Assembly: GCA_037440765.1 (NCBI GenBank)
Contig: JBBITL010000067.1
Span: 1 to 24,572, forward strand
Direction of reading: 5' to 3'
Length of the DNA: 24,572 nt
From: DTKY01 sp037440765
GTDB taxonomy: Bacteria; Acidobacteriota; Terriglobia; Bryobacterales; Bryobacteraceae
The notes beneath the pieces are model-generated. The model did no database searches, was not told the origin of the DNA, and saw nothing but the letters and a program-made list of their open reading frames with translations. Shown piece by piece: positions 1-7,399 of this stretch. Each line of letters begins with the position of its first letter. The stretch's first letter is position 1. Position numbers and translations under genes: made by a program.

Positions 1-69
1 TTCTGTGCAACACCTCGAAAGCACAGAACCGCGCGTCAGCAAGCGGGCGCATTAATTCAGCGAGCTTCT
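1..69 (-). repeat. Palindromic dispersed repeat, copy 1 (cut by window edge)
   Basis: The reverse complement of positions 1-53 matches 16439-16491 at about 49 of 53 bases, and weaker similarity continues to position 69, where the reverse strand reads AGAAG as at the left end of copy 2. The core is a hairpin with arms TTCTGTGC and GCACAGAA and a 12-base loop. The copy runs off the left edge, so its full length is unknown. It lies about 100 bases beyond the stop codon of the hydrogenase large-subunit gene. No transposase is encoded, so it resembles a REP/MITE-type non-coding element. Confidence 0.75.
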
Positions 70-87
70 GACTCGGGAGACTAGACG

Positions 88-122
88 CTAGGCTGTTCCG
101 GGCTACGCCCCTCACAGCCTGG
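88..122 (-). terminator. Hairpin downstream of the hdr-mvh operon, possible terminator
   Basis: A nested hairpin lies about 50 bases after the mvhA stop codon. The outer arms are CTAGGCTGT and ACAGCCTGG (nine pairs including one G-T), and the inner arms are GGGC and GCCC around TAC. There is no T-run on either side, so it is not a canonical intrinsic terminator. It could still help end the operon transcript or protect its 3' end. Confidence 0.3.
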
Positions 123-171
123 CGTTCACCAGAGAGAGGATCATCAGATACAGAGGATTGGCGTGAGTCTT

Positions 172-1653
172 CTACCCGCGGCGGGCGGTGTAGAGCACCC
201 GGCCGGTAAGGTCGCGGACAGTGGCCTGGATGGGCATCTCGCCAGGCAGGGCGTGCGTGGCGCAGCCCAGGCATGGATCGTAGGCCCGGAAGGCCATCTC
301 CACCATGTTCAGTACGCCGTCCGACATGCTCTCCCGGGTCACGTGGCCCTTGGCCGCTTTCTCCACGCTCATGGCGATGCGGGCAGCGTTGTTCTGCGTG
401 GCCACGACGAGATTGGCTCGCCGCACCAGCCCTCTCTCGTCTGTCGAGTAGTGATGGAACAGCGTCCCGCGCGGCGCTTCCACCACGCCCACGCCCTCGC
501 GGGGCGCCGCGGTGGGAAGGCGGCGGATGTCGGGGCTTGAGACTTCCGGATCGCCGGCCAGTTCCTGCATGCGCTCGGCGGCGTAGAGCAGCTCCACCAG
601 CCGCGCCCAGTGGTTGGCCAGTGTCTGGTGCACGGGCTTGCCGCCAAGCATACTCACATACTTCTCGTAGGCGGCTTGCGCGCGCGGCGTCGCCATGCCG
701 TCGGCCGCGTTGAGCCGCGCCATCGGGGCCACGGCATAGACGCCGCTGCGGGGACCTTCCTCGAAACCCGCCCAGCCCGGTTGCTTGAGGTAGCAGAACC
801 GCATGTAGGACCACGGCTCGGTGCGCTCGCCGATAAAATCCTGGTACTTGGCCGGATCGAACTTCGCGACCTCCTTGCCGTCGGGCGCGACCACACGCAG
901 CAGGCCGTCGTAGAAGTTGACCTTGTTGCCGGCGTCCACCATGCCCATGTAGTGGGTGCGGTGCGTGTAGGCATCCGACAGGATCAGGTCCACGTAGCCG
1001 GAATTCTGCAAGACAATCCGGTCGAACACCCCCAGGGTGAACTCGGCGAACTCGACGGCTTCGCCCGCCACCTTGCGGAACTCGGCCCGCTCCTGCTCGC
1101 TGATCCGCCGGGCCACCCCTCCGGGCAAACCGAAGACCGGATGGCCGGCCTTGCCCGCCGCCAGCGACACCAGGCCGCGCAGCTTGCGGCGCATGTCGAT
1201 GACCTTCTTGCCGGCCTCCAGGCCGACCTTGCCGATGACGCCGAGCACGTTGCGCTCCGCCTTGGGCGCGGTGGGACCCACCACGAAGTCCGGCCCGCCC
1301 AGGAAGTAGAAATGGAGCGCATGGTCCTCGACCATGAACGCGGAGTAGACCAACTCCCGGATCTTCCTGCCCGCCGCGGCGGGCTCCACGCCGTACACCG
1401 CGTCGAGCGCCTTGGTGGCGGCCATGTGGTGCGCGGTCGGGCAGACGCCACAGATCCGCGAGGTGATCTGCGGGAGGTCCTCCACCGGGCGGCCCTCGGC
1501 GAACTTCTCGAACCCGCGCAACTCCGGCACCTGGAAGTAGGCGCGCTCCACGGAGCCTTCATCGTTGAGAAAGATCTCGATCTTGCCGTGACCCTCCAGG
1601 CGGGTGACCGGATCGATGGTGATCCGGTTCGGGCTGCCAACCTCAGCCGGCAT
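172..1653 (-). CDS. mvhA: Group 3c-type [NiFe]-hydrogenase large subunit (MvhA)
   Basis: Catalytic subunit that splits H2 at a Ni-Fe(CN)2CO centre. The 493-residue protein has both metal-binding motifs: RICGVC with Cys68 and Cys71 near the N-terminus, and DPCLGCATH with Cys461, Cys464 and His467 near the C-terminus. A 26-residue tail follows His467. Tails of this kind are removed after nickel insertion by a dedicated endopeptidase, and a candidate is encoded at 6679-7182. The ATG start has a GGAGGAG ribosome site 7 bases upstream and overlaps the end of mvhG by 11 bases. The HdrABC/MvhD/MvhG neighbours point to the cytoplasmic, F420-non-reducing bifurcating group rather than a membrane uptake hydrogenase. 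The exact subgroup is inferred from context. It is the last gene of the operon. Confidence 0.93.
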   Translation of the reverse strand: MPAEVGSPNRITIDPVTRLEGHGKIEIFLNDEGSVERAYFQVPELRGFEKFAEGRPVEDLPQITSRICGVCPTAHHMAATKALDAVYGVEPAAAGRKIRELVYSAFMVEDHALHFYFLGGPDFVVGPTAPKAERNVLGVIGKVGLEAGKKVIDMRRKLRGLVSLAAGKAGHPVFGLPGGVARRISEQERAEFRKVAGEAVEFAEFTLGVFDRIVLQNSGYVDLILSDAYTHRTHYMGMVDAGNKVNFYDGLLRVVAPDGKEVAKFDPAKYQDFIGERTEPWSYMRFCYLKQPGWAGFEEGPRSGVYAVAPMARLNAADGMATPRAQAAYEKYVSMLGGKPVHQTLANHWARLVELLYAAERMQELAGDPEVSSPDIRRLPTAAPREGVGVVEAPRGTLFHHYSTDERGLVRRANLVVATQNNAARIAMSVEKAAKGHVTRESMSDGVLNMVEMAFRAYDPCLGCATHALPGEMPIQATVRDLTGRVLYTARRG

Positions 1654-2611
1654 TGGGCGTCTCCTCCATCCTCTTCCTCGCCAGCAGCGATGCCGGCAGG
1701 CTATAGCGGTAGAAGGTTCCGATCGGGTCGGGAACCGATTTCAGCGCCTCAAGGATCGCCTTGTCCTCCTTGGCCTCCATGAGCGAGGTCAACGCGCTCA
1801 TGGCCTTGGCGCCGAAGTCCCTGACGCGGCTGGTGGGGCCGAAACAGCCCGTGCAGGGCATGTTGCCGTGGATGCACCGGGCGCCGCAGCTTGCGCGCGT
1901 GGCGGCGCCGAGGCACATCAACCCCTGAGCCAGCAGGCACTGCTCGTGGTCGATCAGAATCTGGTGCGGCCGCTTGAACTCCGCTATTGAGAGCTTCTCC
2001 GGCTTGGACTCTTTCCTCGGGCACTCGTCGCACAGGGCCCGGTCCGGGGCGAGCACCGCCCCCTTGGGCGGAAGCTTGCCGGCCACGAGCGCCGCCACGG
2101 CGTCATTCAGCAGCGCCGGAGTGGGCGGGCAGCCGGGCACGGTGTAATCCACCTCGACCACCTGGGCCAGCGTCTTGACGGTGTCGTACAACAGCGGCAG
2201 GTGGACGCTCCGCCCGTTGTCCTGGTGCGTGGTCCGCGGCTCCCCGCCCTCGCCGCCGCCGTAGATGCGCTCCATCAGGCTGTTGCGGTCCCACATGTTG
2301 GCCAGACCCGGAATGCCTCCAAGCTGGGCGCAGGCGCCGAAGGCGATCATGAGCTGCGACTTGCGGCGCAGCAGGTGCGCCATCTCCTCCTGCTCGTCCG
2401 AGCGTATGGCGCCGTTCAGGAAGGTGGCCGCGATGCTGCCGTCGGCCATGGCCTCCACGTCCTGGCGCTTGAAGTCCATGGCCACCGGCCACAGCACGAT
2501 GTCCACGGCCGCCGCCACGTCCAGGATCCCCTCGGCCAGGTCCACGACGGCTTCCTCACAGCCGCCGCAGGCAGCGCACCAGTAGAAGGCTACTTTCGGC
2601 TTCGTGCTCAC
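1643..2611 (-). CDS. mvhG: [NiFe]-hydrogenase small subunit (MvhG)
   Basis: Electron-transfer subunit that pairs with MvhA and carries Fe-S clusters from the active site toward MvhD. The 322-residue protein starts with a Cys-rich motif (Cys12, Cys15, Cys18, then Glu19) typical of the proximal cluster. It continues with GACAQLGG and VPGCPPTP, both conserved in this subunit family. A Cys-rich C-terminal third (CDEC, then CLL..CLG..C..C and CTGC) fits the medial and distal clusters. There is no Tat signal or C-terminal membrane helix, which agrees with a cytoplasmic group 3 enzyme. The start is GTG, overlapping the mvhD stop by 4 bases (GTGA), with AGGAGG 7 bases upstream. An ATG-only start search would miss it. 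Confidence 0.92.
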   Translation of the reverse strand: MSTKPKVAFYWCAACGGCEEAVVDLAEGILDVAAAVDIVLWPVAMDFKRQDVEAMADGSIAATFLNGAIRSDEQEEMAHLLRRKSQLMIAFGACAQLGGIPGLANMWDRNSLMERIYGGGEGGEPRTTHQDNGRSVHLPLLYDTVKTLAQVVEVDYTVPGCPPTPALLNDAVAALVAGKLPPKGAVLAPDRALCDECPRKESKPEKLSIAEFKRPHQILIDHEQCLLAQGLMCLGAATRASCGARCIHGNMPCTGCFGPTSRVRDFGAKAMSALTSLMEAKEDKAILEALKSVPDPIGTFYRYSLPASLLARKRMEETPNAG

Positions 2612-3036
2612 GCGGTAACCTCCTGCTGCGGCTTCGGCCGCAGCGGCCCGAGCGCCCGGATCTTGCCCACCATGTCGTTAACCACGATCTTGACGCGCTC
2701 GCCCTCGGCCGCCGAGATCCACTCCAGGCGCAGGCGCTCGTCCTCGATGCCCATCTGGCGGACTATCTCTTTGAGCGCGTAGAAACGCCTCAGAGCCTTG
2801 TAGTTGCCCTCCTGGTAGTGGCAGTCGTTTGGATGACAGCCGCCGATCAGCACCCCGTCGGCGCCCCTGGCGAAAGCCTCCAGAATGAACTGCGGGTCCA
2901 CGCGGCCCGAGCACATGACTCGGATGACGCGCGTGTTGGGGGCGTACTTCATGCGCGAGGTGCCGGCCAGGTCGGCCGCCAGGTAGGTGCACCAGTTACA
3001 GAAGAAGGCGACAATCTTGGGCTCGAACTCAGACAT
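2608..3036 (-). CDS. mvhD: Hydrogenase/Hdr electron-transfer iron-sulfur subunit (MvhD)
   Basis: Small [2Fe-2S] protein that in the methanogen complex docks the hydrogenase onto HdrA and relays electrons to its flavin. The 142-residue protein has the usual family length and the conserved Cys pattern: Cys13 and Cys16 in FCNWC, Cys42 in VMCSGRVDP, and Cys67 and Cys72 in GGCHPNDCHYQEGN. The GRVDP and GCHPNDC blocks are signatures of this family. The start overlaps the hdrA end by 8 bases, and the stop overlaps the GTG of mvhG by 4, so the subunits are translationally coupled. MvhD is also found beside HdrA with formate dehydrogenases, but here mvhG and mvhA follow directly, so the electron donor is H2. 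Confidence 0.93.
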   Translation of the reverse strand: MSEFEPKIVAFFCNWCTYLAADLAGTSRMKYAPNTRVIRVMCSGRVDPQFILEAFARGADGVLIGGCHPNDCHYQEGNYKALRRFYALKEIVRQMGIEDERLRLEWISAAEGERVKIVVNDMVGKIRALGPLRPKPQQEVTA

Positions 3037-5023
3037 TCGCCAGCACTCCCTCGATTTCCTCGAAGATCTCGGCGTCCTCGAACAGGTGCTGCCCGATGGC
3101 GGCGGACGGGCAGGCCGCCACGCACGTCCCGCAGCCCTTGCACAGGACCTGCTCGATGCGCGCCCGGCCGGCCGCCGCGTCGAAGACGATCGCGTTGTAG
3201 GGGCACATGGGCACGCAGGTGCGGCAGCCCGAGCAGCTCTCCTCGATCACATGGGCCGTGTTGGGCTCGGTCTCCACAGCGCCGGCGTCGATCAGGGCCA
3301 GCGCCTCGGCCGCCGCCGCGCCGGCCTGCGCTACGGTGTCCGGGATGTCCTTGGGCCCCTGGCAGCAGCCCGCCAGGAAAATCCCGTCCGTGAAGGTGTT
3401 CACCGGCGCCAGCTTGGGATGCCGCTCCAGGAAGAAGCCCTCGCTGGCGCAGGAGATGTTGAACAGCCGGCGTACCTCGCCCGCGTCGGCGTGCGGCTCA
3501 AGGCCCACCGACAGCACCACCATGTCCACCGGGATCCGGCGCACGGTGCCCAGCAGCGTGTCCTCCACCCGCAGCACCAGCTTGTCTTCTTCGGTGGGGT
3601 CGAGAGCCCAGTCGGTGACCTCCGCCACGCGGCCGCGGATGAAGTGCACGCCCTCGTTGAGCAGTTTCTGGTAGAACTCCTCGAAGCCCTTGCCGGGAGT
3701 GCGCATATCGATGTAGAAGTTGAATATCTCCGCGTCCGTGTGTTCCTTCAACAGGTGGGCCAGCTTGAGCGAGTACATGCAGCAGACACGCGAGCACCAG
3801 CGGTTGCTGTCCACGTCGCGGGAGCCCACGCAGTGGATGACTCCCACCGACTTGGGCCTGCGCCCGTCGCGCAGCACCACGTCGCCGCCGGTGGGCCCGC
3901 TGGCGTTCACCAGGCGCTCCACTTCGAGCGAGGTGTACACGTTGGGGTAGACGCCATAACCGTAGTAGGGCACGCGGGAGGCGTCGAAAGGCTGGAAGCC
4001 GGTGGCGATGACGATGGCCCCCACCCGGATCTGCTCGATCTTCTCCTTCTGCTGGAAGTCTATGGCCTGCCGGTCGGCGCAAGCCGCAACGCACGTCTTC
4101 TTGCACTTGCCGGTCTTGAACTGAATGCAGGTCTCGGGATCAATCACCGGGACCTGCGGCACCGCCTGCGGGAAGGGCAGGTAGATCGGCTTGCGCTTGC
4201 TCAGCCCCATGTTGAAGCCGTCGGGGAACCGGGCCTCCTTGTACACGCAGGCTTCGACGCACTGCAGGCAGCCGGTGCAGAGGTCCTCGTCGATGTAGCG
4301 GGGCCAGCGGGTGACCTTCACGTCGAAGTTGCCCACGTAGCCTGCCACCCCGGTGACCTCCGCGTTGGACCACAGCGTGATGTTGGGATGCGCCTTGACG
4401 GAGGACATCTTTGGGGTGAGGATGCAGGCGGCGCAGTCCAGCGTCGGGAAGGTCTTGTCGAACATGGCCATGTGCCCGCCGATCGACGGCTGCCTCTCCA
4501 CCAGGTGGACCTTCTTGCCCGCGTTGGCCAGGGTCATGGCGGCGTGAATGCCGGCGATGCCGCCGCCCACCACCAGCACGCCGGGGTTGATCTCGACCCG
4601 GCCCCGGGACAGGGACTGCTGTAGCGCCACGCGCCGGACTGCGGCGCGCACCATGTCATTGGCCTTGGCGGTCGCCTTGGCCCGGTCTTCATGCACCCAG
4701 GAGTTGTGCTCGCGGATGTTGACCATGTGCATGAAGAACGGGTTAAGGCCCGACTTCTCGACCGCGGCCCGGAAAGTGTGTTCGTGCAGGTGCGGGGAGC
4801 AGGAGGCCACCACGATGCGGTTGAGCCCGTGGTCCCGGATGTCCTGGCGGATAAGCTCCTGGCCCGGCTCCGAGCACAGGTACTTGTACTCCCTCGAAAC
4901 GGCGACCTGGGCCAGGCTGCGGGCGTAATCTGCAACCTCCCCGCAACCCACCACAGCCGCGATGTTGGTGCCGCAGTGGCAGACGTAGACCCCGATGCGG
5001 ACCGGCCCGCCGGCTTCAGACAT
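3029..5023 (-). CDS. hdrA: Heterodisulfide reductase-like flavoprotein subunit A (HdrA)
   Basis: Flavin subunit where electron bifurcation is thought to happen. The 664-residue protein begins with a Cys-rich domain (VCHCGTNI, Cys15 and Cys17; further Cys27, Cys50, Cys75). The FAD-binding GGGIAG is at about 153-158, with the conserved TLDCAACILTPKM segment holding Cys197 and Cys200. A ferredoxin motif follows (Cys249, 252, 255, 259), then a degenerate motif (Cys299, 307, 311, 315). The protein ends with two C-terminal [4Fe-4S] motifs (Cys597-607 and Cys628-638). Order and length match HdrA of methanogens and bacterial homologues. It overlaps hdrB by 8 bases and mvhD by 8. Bacteria lacking CoM/CoB use such complexes with a different, often unknown, HdrB acceptor. 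Confidence 0.94.
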   Translation of the reverse strand: MSEAGGPVRIGVYVCHCGTNIAAVVGCGEVADYARSLAQVAVSREYKYLCSEPGQELIRQDIRDHGLNRIVVASCSPHLHEHTFRAAVEKSGLNPFFMHMVNIREHNSWVHEDRAKATAKANDMVRAAVRRVALQQSLSRGRVEINPGVLVVGGGIAGIHAAMTLANAGKKVHLVERQPSIGGHMAMFDKTFPTLDCAACILTPKMSSVKAHPNITLWSNAEVTGVAGYVGNFDVKVTRWPRYIDEDLCTGCLQCVEACVYKEARFPDGFNMGLSKRKPIYLPFPQAVPQVPVIDPETCIQFKTGKCKKTCVAACADRQAIDFQQKEKIEQIRVGAIVIATGFQPFDASRVPYYGYGVYPNVYTSLEVERLVNASGPTGGDVVLRDGRRPKSVGVIHCVGSRDVDSNRWCSRVCCMYSLKLAHLLKEHTDAEIFNFYIDMRTPGKGFEEFYQKLLNEGVHFIRGRVAEVTDWALDPTEEDKLVLRVEDTLLGTVRRIPVDMVVLSVGLEPHADAGEVRRLFNISCASEGFFLERHPKLAPVNTFTDGIFLAGCCQGPKDIPDTVAQAGAAAAEALALIDAGAVETEPNTAHVIEESCSGCRTCVPMCPYNAIVFDAAAGRARIEQVLCKGCGTCVAACPSAAIGQHLFEDAEIFEEIEGVLANV

Positions 5024-5942
5024 ACGCCTCGACCTCCTCTTTGGCGGCGAACCACCGCTGGATCAGGCTCTGGCCGGCCAGAGAACGGTGCAACCCCAGT
5101 TCGCGCGGCTCGCCGCCCAGGGCCCAGCCCAGCACCTGCGTGAAGAACAGGACCGGCATGTCGAAGCGCTCGCCGCTCTGCCGGGCGATCTCCTTCTGGT
5201 ACACGTCCAGATTGAACTGGCACAGGGGGCAGATGGTGACGATTGCCTGGGCGCCCTTGCGCGCGGCTTCCTTGAGCAGGATGTAGTTGAGGCGCAGCCC
5301 CACCTCGGCCGTGGTCCCGGTGAGGGATCCGCCGCAGCACTTGGTCTTCAGCGAGTAATCGGTGGTGGGCGCTCCCACGGCCTGCATGAGCTCGTCCATG
5401 CGCATCGGGTTGTAGGGCTTGTCGACCTCGTCGTAGGGCCGCACCACCTGGCAGCCGTAGTAGCAGGCGATGCGTCCGCCGCGCCACTTCCGCGTTGTCA
5501 GCGACTGGATCCGCGCCACGCCGACGTCGTTGTAGAGGACCTCCAGCGGATGGCGCACGCGCACCGTGTTGAGCGGCCCCAGACCGGCCCGTTCCAGGCT
5601 TTCGGTGACCTTGCGCCGCACCGAAGGGTGGTGCGCCACGTAGTCCTGCGTCTTGCGCAGCACCAGGTAGCAGGCGCTGCACGGCGCCAGCACCTCCTCG
5701 GCCCCCATCCGGTGCGCGATCGAAAGGTTGCGGGCCGACAGCAGGAAGGCCGAGCCCTCGTCGATGCTCATGTAGGCCGTGGCGCCGCAGCAGTTCCAAT
5801 CCTCCAGTTCACGCAGCCCCAGCCCCAGCAGGCGGTACAGGGTCCTGAGGCTCTCGTCGTAGGCGATCCCGTTGGCGCTGAGGGCGCAGCCCGGAAAGTA
5901 CACATAGCCATCCCGGCGCGCCGGCTTCTGGGCCGTGCTCAT
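5016..5942 (-). CDS. hdrB: Heterodisulfide reductase-like subunit B (HdrB)
   Basis: Catalytic disulfide-reducing subunit of the Hdr complex. The 308-residue protein has two CCG domains, each complete. Domain 1 has Cys19, Cys51-Cys52, Cys88 and Cys91. Domain 2 has Cys164, Cys202-Cys203, Cys238 and Cys241. The spacings (31 and 35; 37 and 34) fit the non-cubane [4Fe-4S] site pattern known from methanogen HdrB, so both sites should be functional. The ATG at 5942 was chosen over an open frame running to 6290 because AGGAGGAG lies 6 bases upstream, it overlaps the hdrC stop by 4 bases, and the upstream part is out-of-frame hdrC sequence. The physiological acceptor cannot be read from the sequence. 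Confidence 0.92.
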   Translation of the reverse strand: MSTAQKPARRDGYVYFPGCALSANGIAYDESLRTLYRLLGLGLRELEDWNCCGATAYMSIDEGSAFLLSARNLSIAHRMGAEEVLAPCSACYLVLRKTQDYVAHHPSVRRKVTESLERAGLGPLNTVRVRHPLEVLYNDVGVARIQSLTTRKWRGGRIACYYGCQVVRPYDEVDKPYNPMRMDELMQAVGAPTTDYSLKTKCCGGSLTGTTAEVGLRLNYILLKEAARKGAQAIVTICPLCQFNLDVYQKEIARQSGERFDMPVLFFTQVLGWALGGEPRELGLHRSLAGQSLIQRWFAAKEEVEAYV

Positions 5943-6523
5943 TGCGGCTCCTCCTGGGGAGCCGAAAGCTCCCGTTGCAGTTCCTTGGTGCGCTGGATGC
6001 GGTCCTGGCGCAGGCTCAAGCGGCCTGTTCGCAGCAGCCCAAAGCCGTACTTCGCCATGCTGAGCAGCGCGAACGGGTTCGATTTGAGGGCCATCCGGAC
6101 CACCAGCCAGACCTCCGAGTTCCGCCCGTGGCGCTGCACCAACCGGAAGAACTCGCGCGCCAGCACGGGTATCGGGAAGCGCTTGGGAAACATCCGGTAC
6201 TGGATGGCTTCCCGCTTCAGCCGGTACATCAGGTCTGTGATGTGGACGTTCTGCGGGCAGTGCGCCGTGCATGAGTAACACGATGCGCACAGCCAGATGG
6301 TCTGGCAGCCCAGCGCGTCGCCGCGGAACCCTTCACGCACCAGGGCGACGACGCGCCGCGGCGTGAAGTCCATGTAGATAGACAGCGGGCAAGTCCCCGA
6401 GCAGGTGCCGCACTGGACGCACGACCAGATCCGGTCGATCCCAGGCTGCTGGCTGATCTGGTCCGCCCAGACCGGATCAGCTTCCCGCTGGAACTTCATC
6501 TTCCTGCGGATCATTGCCAGCAC
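5939..6523 (-). CDS. hdrC: Heterodisulfide reductase-like subunit C (HdrC)
   Basis: Ferredoxin-like subunit that passes electrons from HdrA to HdrB. The 194-residue protein has two [4Fe-4S] motifs: Cys35, 38, 41, 45 and Cys79, 82, 85, 89. An alpha-helical C-terminal half follows, as in soluble HdrC. There are no transmembrane segments, unlike the membrane HdrE/DsrM type. It is the first gene of the hdrCBA-mvhDGA operon. The start is GTG at 6523, with AGGAG and a 7-base spacer (6531-6535 on the plus strand). In-frame ATG codons at residues 4 and 9 are weaker choices because the ribosome site fits the GTG. A sigma-54-like element ends about 40 bases upstream. Confidence 0.92.
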   Translation of the reverse strand: MLAMIRRKMKFQREADPVWADQISQQPGIDRIWSCVQCGTCSGTCPLSIYMDFTPRRVVALVREGFRGDALGCQTIWLCASCYSCTAHCPQNVHITDLMYRLKREAIQYRMFPKRFPIPVLAREFFRLVQRHGRNSEVWLVVRMALKSNPFALLSMAKYGFGLLRTGRLSLRQDRIQRTKELQRELSAPQEEPQ

Positions 6524-6561
6524 AATATGACTCCTGCAACAGACTATGGATGCTTCGAAAT

Positions 6562-6577
6562 TGCATGTATGATGCCA
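6562..6577 (-). promoter_or_regulatory. Possible sigma-54 (-24/-12) promoter of the hdr-mvh operon
   Basis: On the minus strand the sequence TGGCAT-CATAC-ATGCA matches the layout TGGCAC-N5-TTGC with two differences. The invariant GG and GC are separated by exactly 10 bases. Transcription would start near 6551, giving a leader of about 28 bases that includes the hdrC ribosome site. Known hydrogenase operons often use sigma-54, which makes this plausible, but one short match can occur by chance. No activator gene is in the window. Confidence 0.38.
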
Positions 6578-6678
6578 TTTGGTTAATACAGGACAAAGAG
6601 ATCTTGTTGTAGAAAACAGGCCACATCCAGGCTCTGGCAGTCCCGGCTGAAGCGGGGCTGAGCGAATTGCCCCAGTCC

Positions 6679-7182
6679 TCAGTGGGGCTTGTGGGGCAGG
6701 TCTCCTGTCCTGCCCGCTATGCGGGCGTAGATCCGCCGCGCGAGCGGCTCGACAGCAGCGGCCACCGCCGGTGTCATCTCCTCGGAGATTGTTGAAGTAT
6801 CCCCTGCCTCAACGGCGAAGATGTCCAGAACCGGCGGCATGGGGATGCCCATTCTGGCAGCCAGCTGAAATGCATGTGTGATGCTGACTTCGTGCGCGTT
6901 GACCAGGCGCGCGCTGCCGGCCACGTGATCCAGGCTGAGCTGCCGCACGCGGCCCGGTGAGGGGTGGGGAAGGGTGAGGCAGTCGACGATCACGGCTTCT
7001 GAGAAGCCGCTGAGCAGGTCGATCAGTTCCAGACCGCCGCGCGTGCTCTCAAGCACCGTCACGCCCTCCAGCGGCGAGGCTTCCAGCAGCCGCCTCACCT
7101 CCTCGGCGACAGCCAGCCCCACGCGGTCGTCGGACACCACGGGGTTGCCCATCCCTAGCACTGCGATCCTGCCTTCGCCCAT
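6679..7182 (-). CDS. [NiFe]-hydrogenase maturation endopeptidase (HyaD/HycI family)
   Basis: Protease that cuts the C-terminal tail off the hydrogenase large subunit once nickel is in place. The 167-residue length is normal for the family. It opens with VLGMGNPVVSDDRVG, corresponding to the family GxGNxxxxDDGxG motif that carries the first Ni ligand (Asp). A VDC segment about 50 residues on fits the second, and NAHEVSITHAFQLA provides the conserved His. The usual DDG is DDR here. The ATG at 7182 is preferred over the ATG at 7191 because GAGAGG sits 9 bases before the former and directly abuts the latter. The gene is separated from hdrC by 155 bases. Its obvious substrate is MvhA, whose tail is intact. 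No hypA-F gene is in the window. Confidence 0.87.
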   Translation of the reverse strand: MGEGRIAVLGMGNPVVSDDRVGLAVAEEVRRLLEASPLEGVTVLESTRGGLELIDLLSGFSEAVIVDCLTLPHPSPGRVRQLSLDHVAGSARLVNAHEVSITHAFQLAARMGIPMPPVLDIFAVEAGDTSTISEEMTPAVAAAVEPLARRIYARIAGRTGDLPHKPH

Positions 7183-7222
7183 ATTCCACATCCTCTCAGA
7201 ACCAGGGCCGCCCGGGGGGGGC

Positions 7223-7251
7223 TTGTGCGGATGACCGGCGGGGAGTATGAT
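7223..7251 (+). promoter_or_regulatory. Candidate sigma-70 promoter of the aroF leader transcript
   Basis: TTGTGC at 7223-7228 and TATGAT at 7246-7251 are separated by exactly 17 bases. The -10 matches TATAAT at five of six positions, and the -35 matches at only three. The predicted start near 7258 lies downstream of the leader-peptide GAGG at 7253-7256, so either the leader peptide is read from an almost leaderless RNA or the true start is further upstream. The position just before the attenuator supports a promoter here. Confidence 0.35.
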
Positions 7252-7262
7252 TGAGGTCTCAG

Positions 7263-7331
7263 ATGCAGAGACTCTATTCCAACGCGTTCATCTTTGCGTT
7301 CCGGGGCTGGTGCTGGCCCCGGGCTCGCTAG
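7263..7331 (+). CDS. Aromatic-rich leader peptide of the DAHP synthase gene (attenuator peptide)
   Basis: A 22-codon open frame from ATG to TAG with GAGG 6 bases upstream. It holds six aromatic codons: Tyr5 (7275), Phe9 (7287), Phe11 (7293), Phe13 (7299), Trp16 (7308) and Trp18 (7314). That is over a quarter of the peptide, and all three aromatic amino acids are represented. The gene it precedes makes the first intermediate of their synthesis. The stop codon touches the antiterminator sequence that competes with a terminator 47 bases on. This is the layout of trpL/pheL-type leader peptides, whose translation senses charged tRNA. The peptide itself probably has no function after synthesis. The call rests on codon content and RNA geometry together. 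Confidence 0.82.
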   Translation: MQRLYSNAFIFAFRGWCWPRAR

Positions 7332-7399
7332 AGTGGCGTTGGCGTAGATAGCGGTTTTCAAAGGATTCGTCGAAACCAACCCACTCGAAAGAGTGGGTT
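7273..7399 (+). promoter_or_regulatory. Ribosome-mediated transcription attenuator for aromatic amino acid supply
   Basis: Three mutually exclusive stems can be drawn. (1:2) CCAACGC at 7279-7285 pairs with GCGTTGG at 7336-7342, extended by TCTA/TAGA. (2:3, antiterminator) 7331-7342 pairs with 7376-7386 over 11 base pairs with C7337 bulged. (3:4, terminator) 7378-7386 pairs with 7391-7399. A ribosome finishing at the TAG (7329-7331) would cover region 2 and let the terminator form. A ribosome stalled on the Tyr, Phe or Trp codons would leave region 2 free to form the antiterminator, allowing aroF transcription. With no translation, 1:2 forms and termination wins. The pairing is read directly from sequence; the mechanism is inferred from known trp/phe attenuators. 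Confidence 0.8.

Noticed and set aside
5943..6290. N-terminal extension of HdrB
   Set aside because: It is hdrC read in another frame, Pro/Arg/His-rich; the ATG at 5942 has a strong ribosome site and matches HdrB length.
6645..6678. Terminator for the hydrogenase protease gene
   Set aside because: Only short GGGGC/GCCCC pairings in competing arrangements and no T-run.
7155..7379. 74-residue minus-strand open frame across the aroF leader
   Set aside because: No ribosome site or recognisable protein, and it runs through the attenuator and out-of-frame protease sequence.
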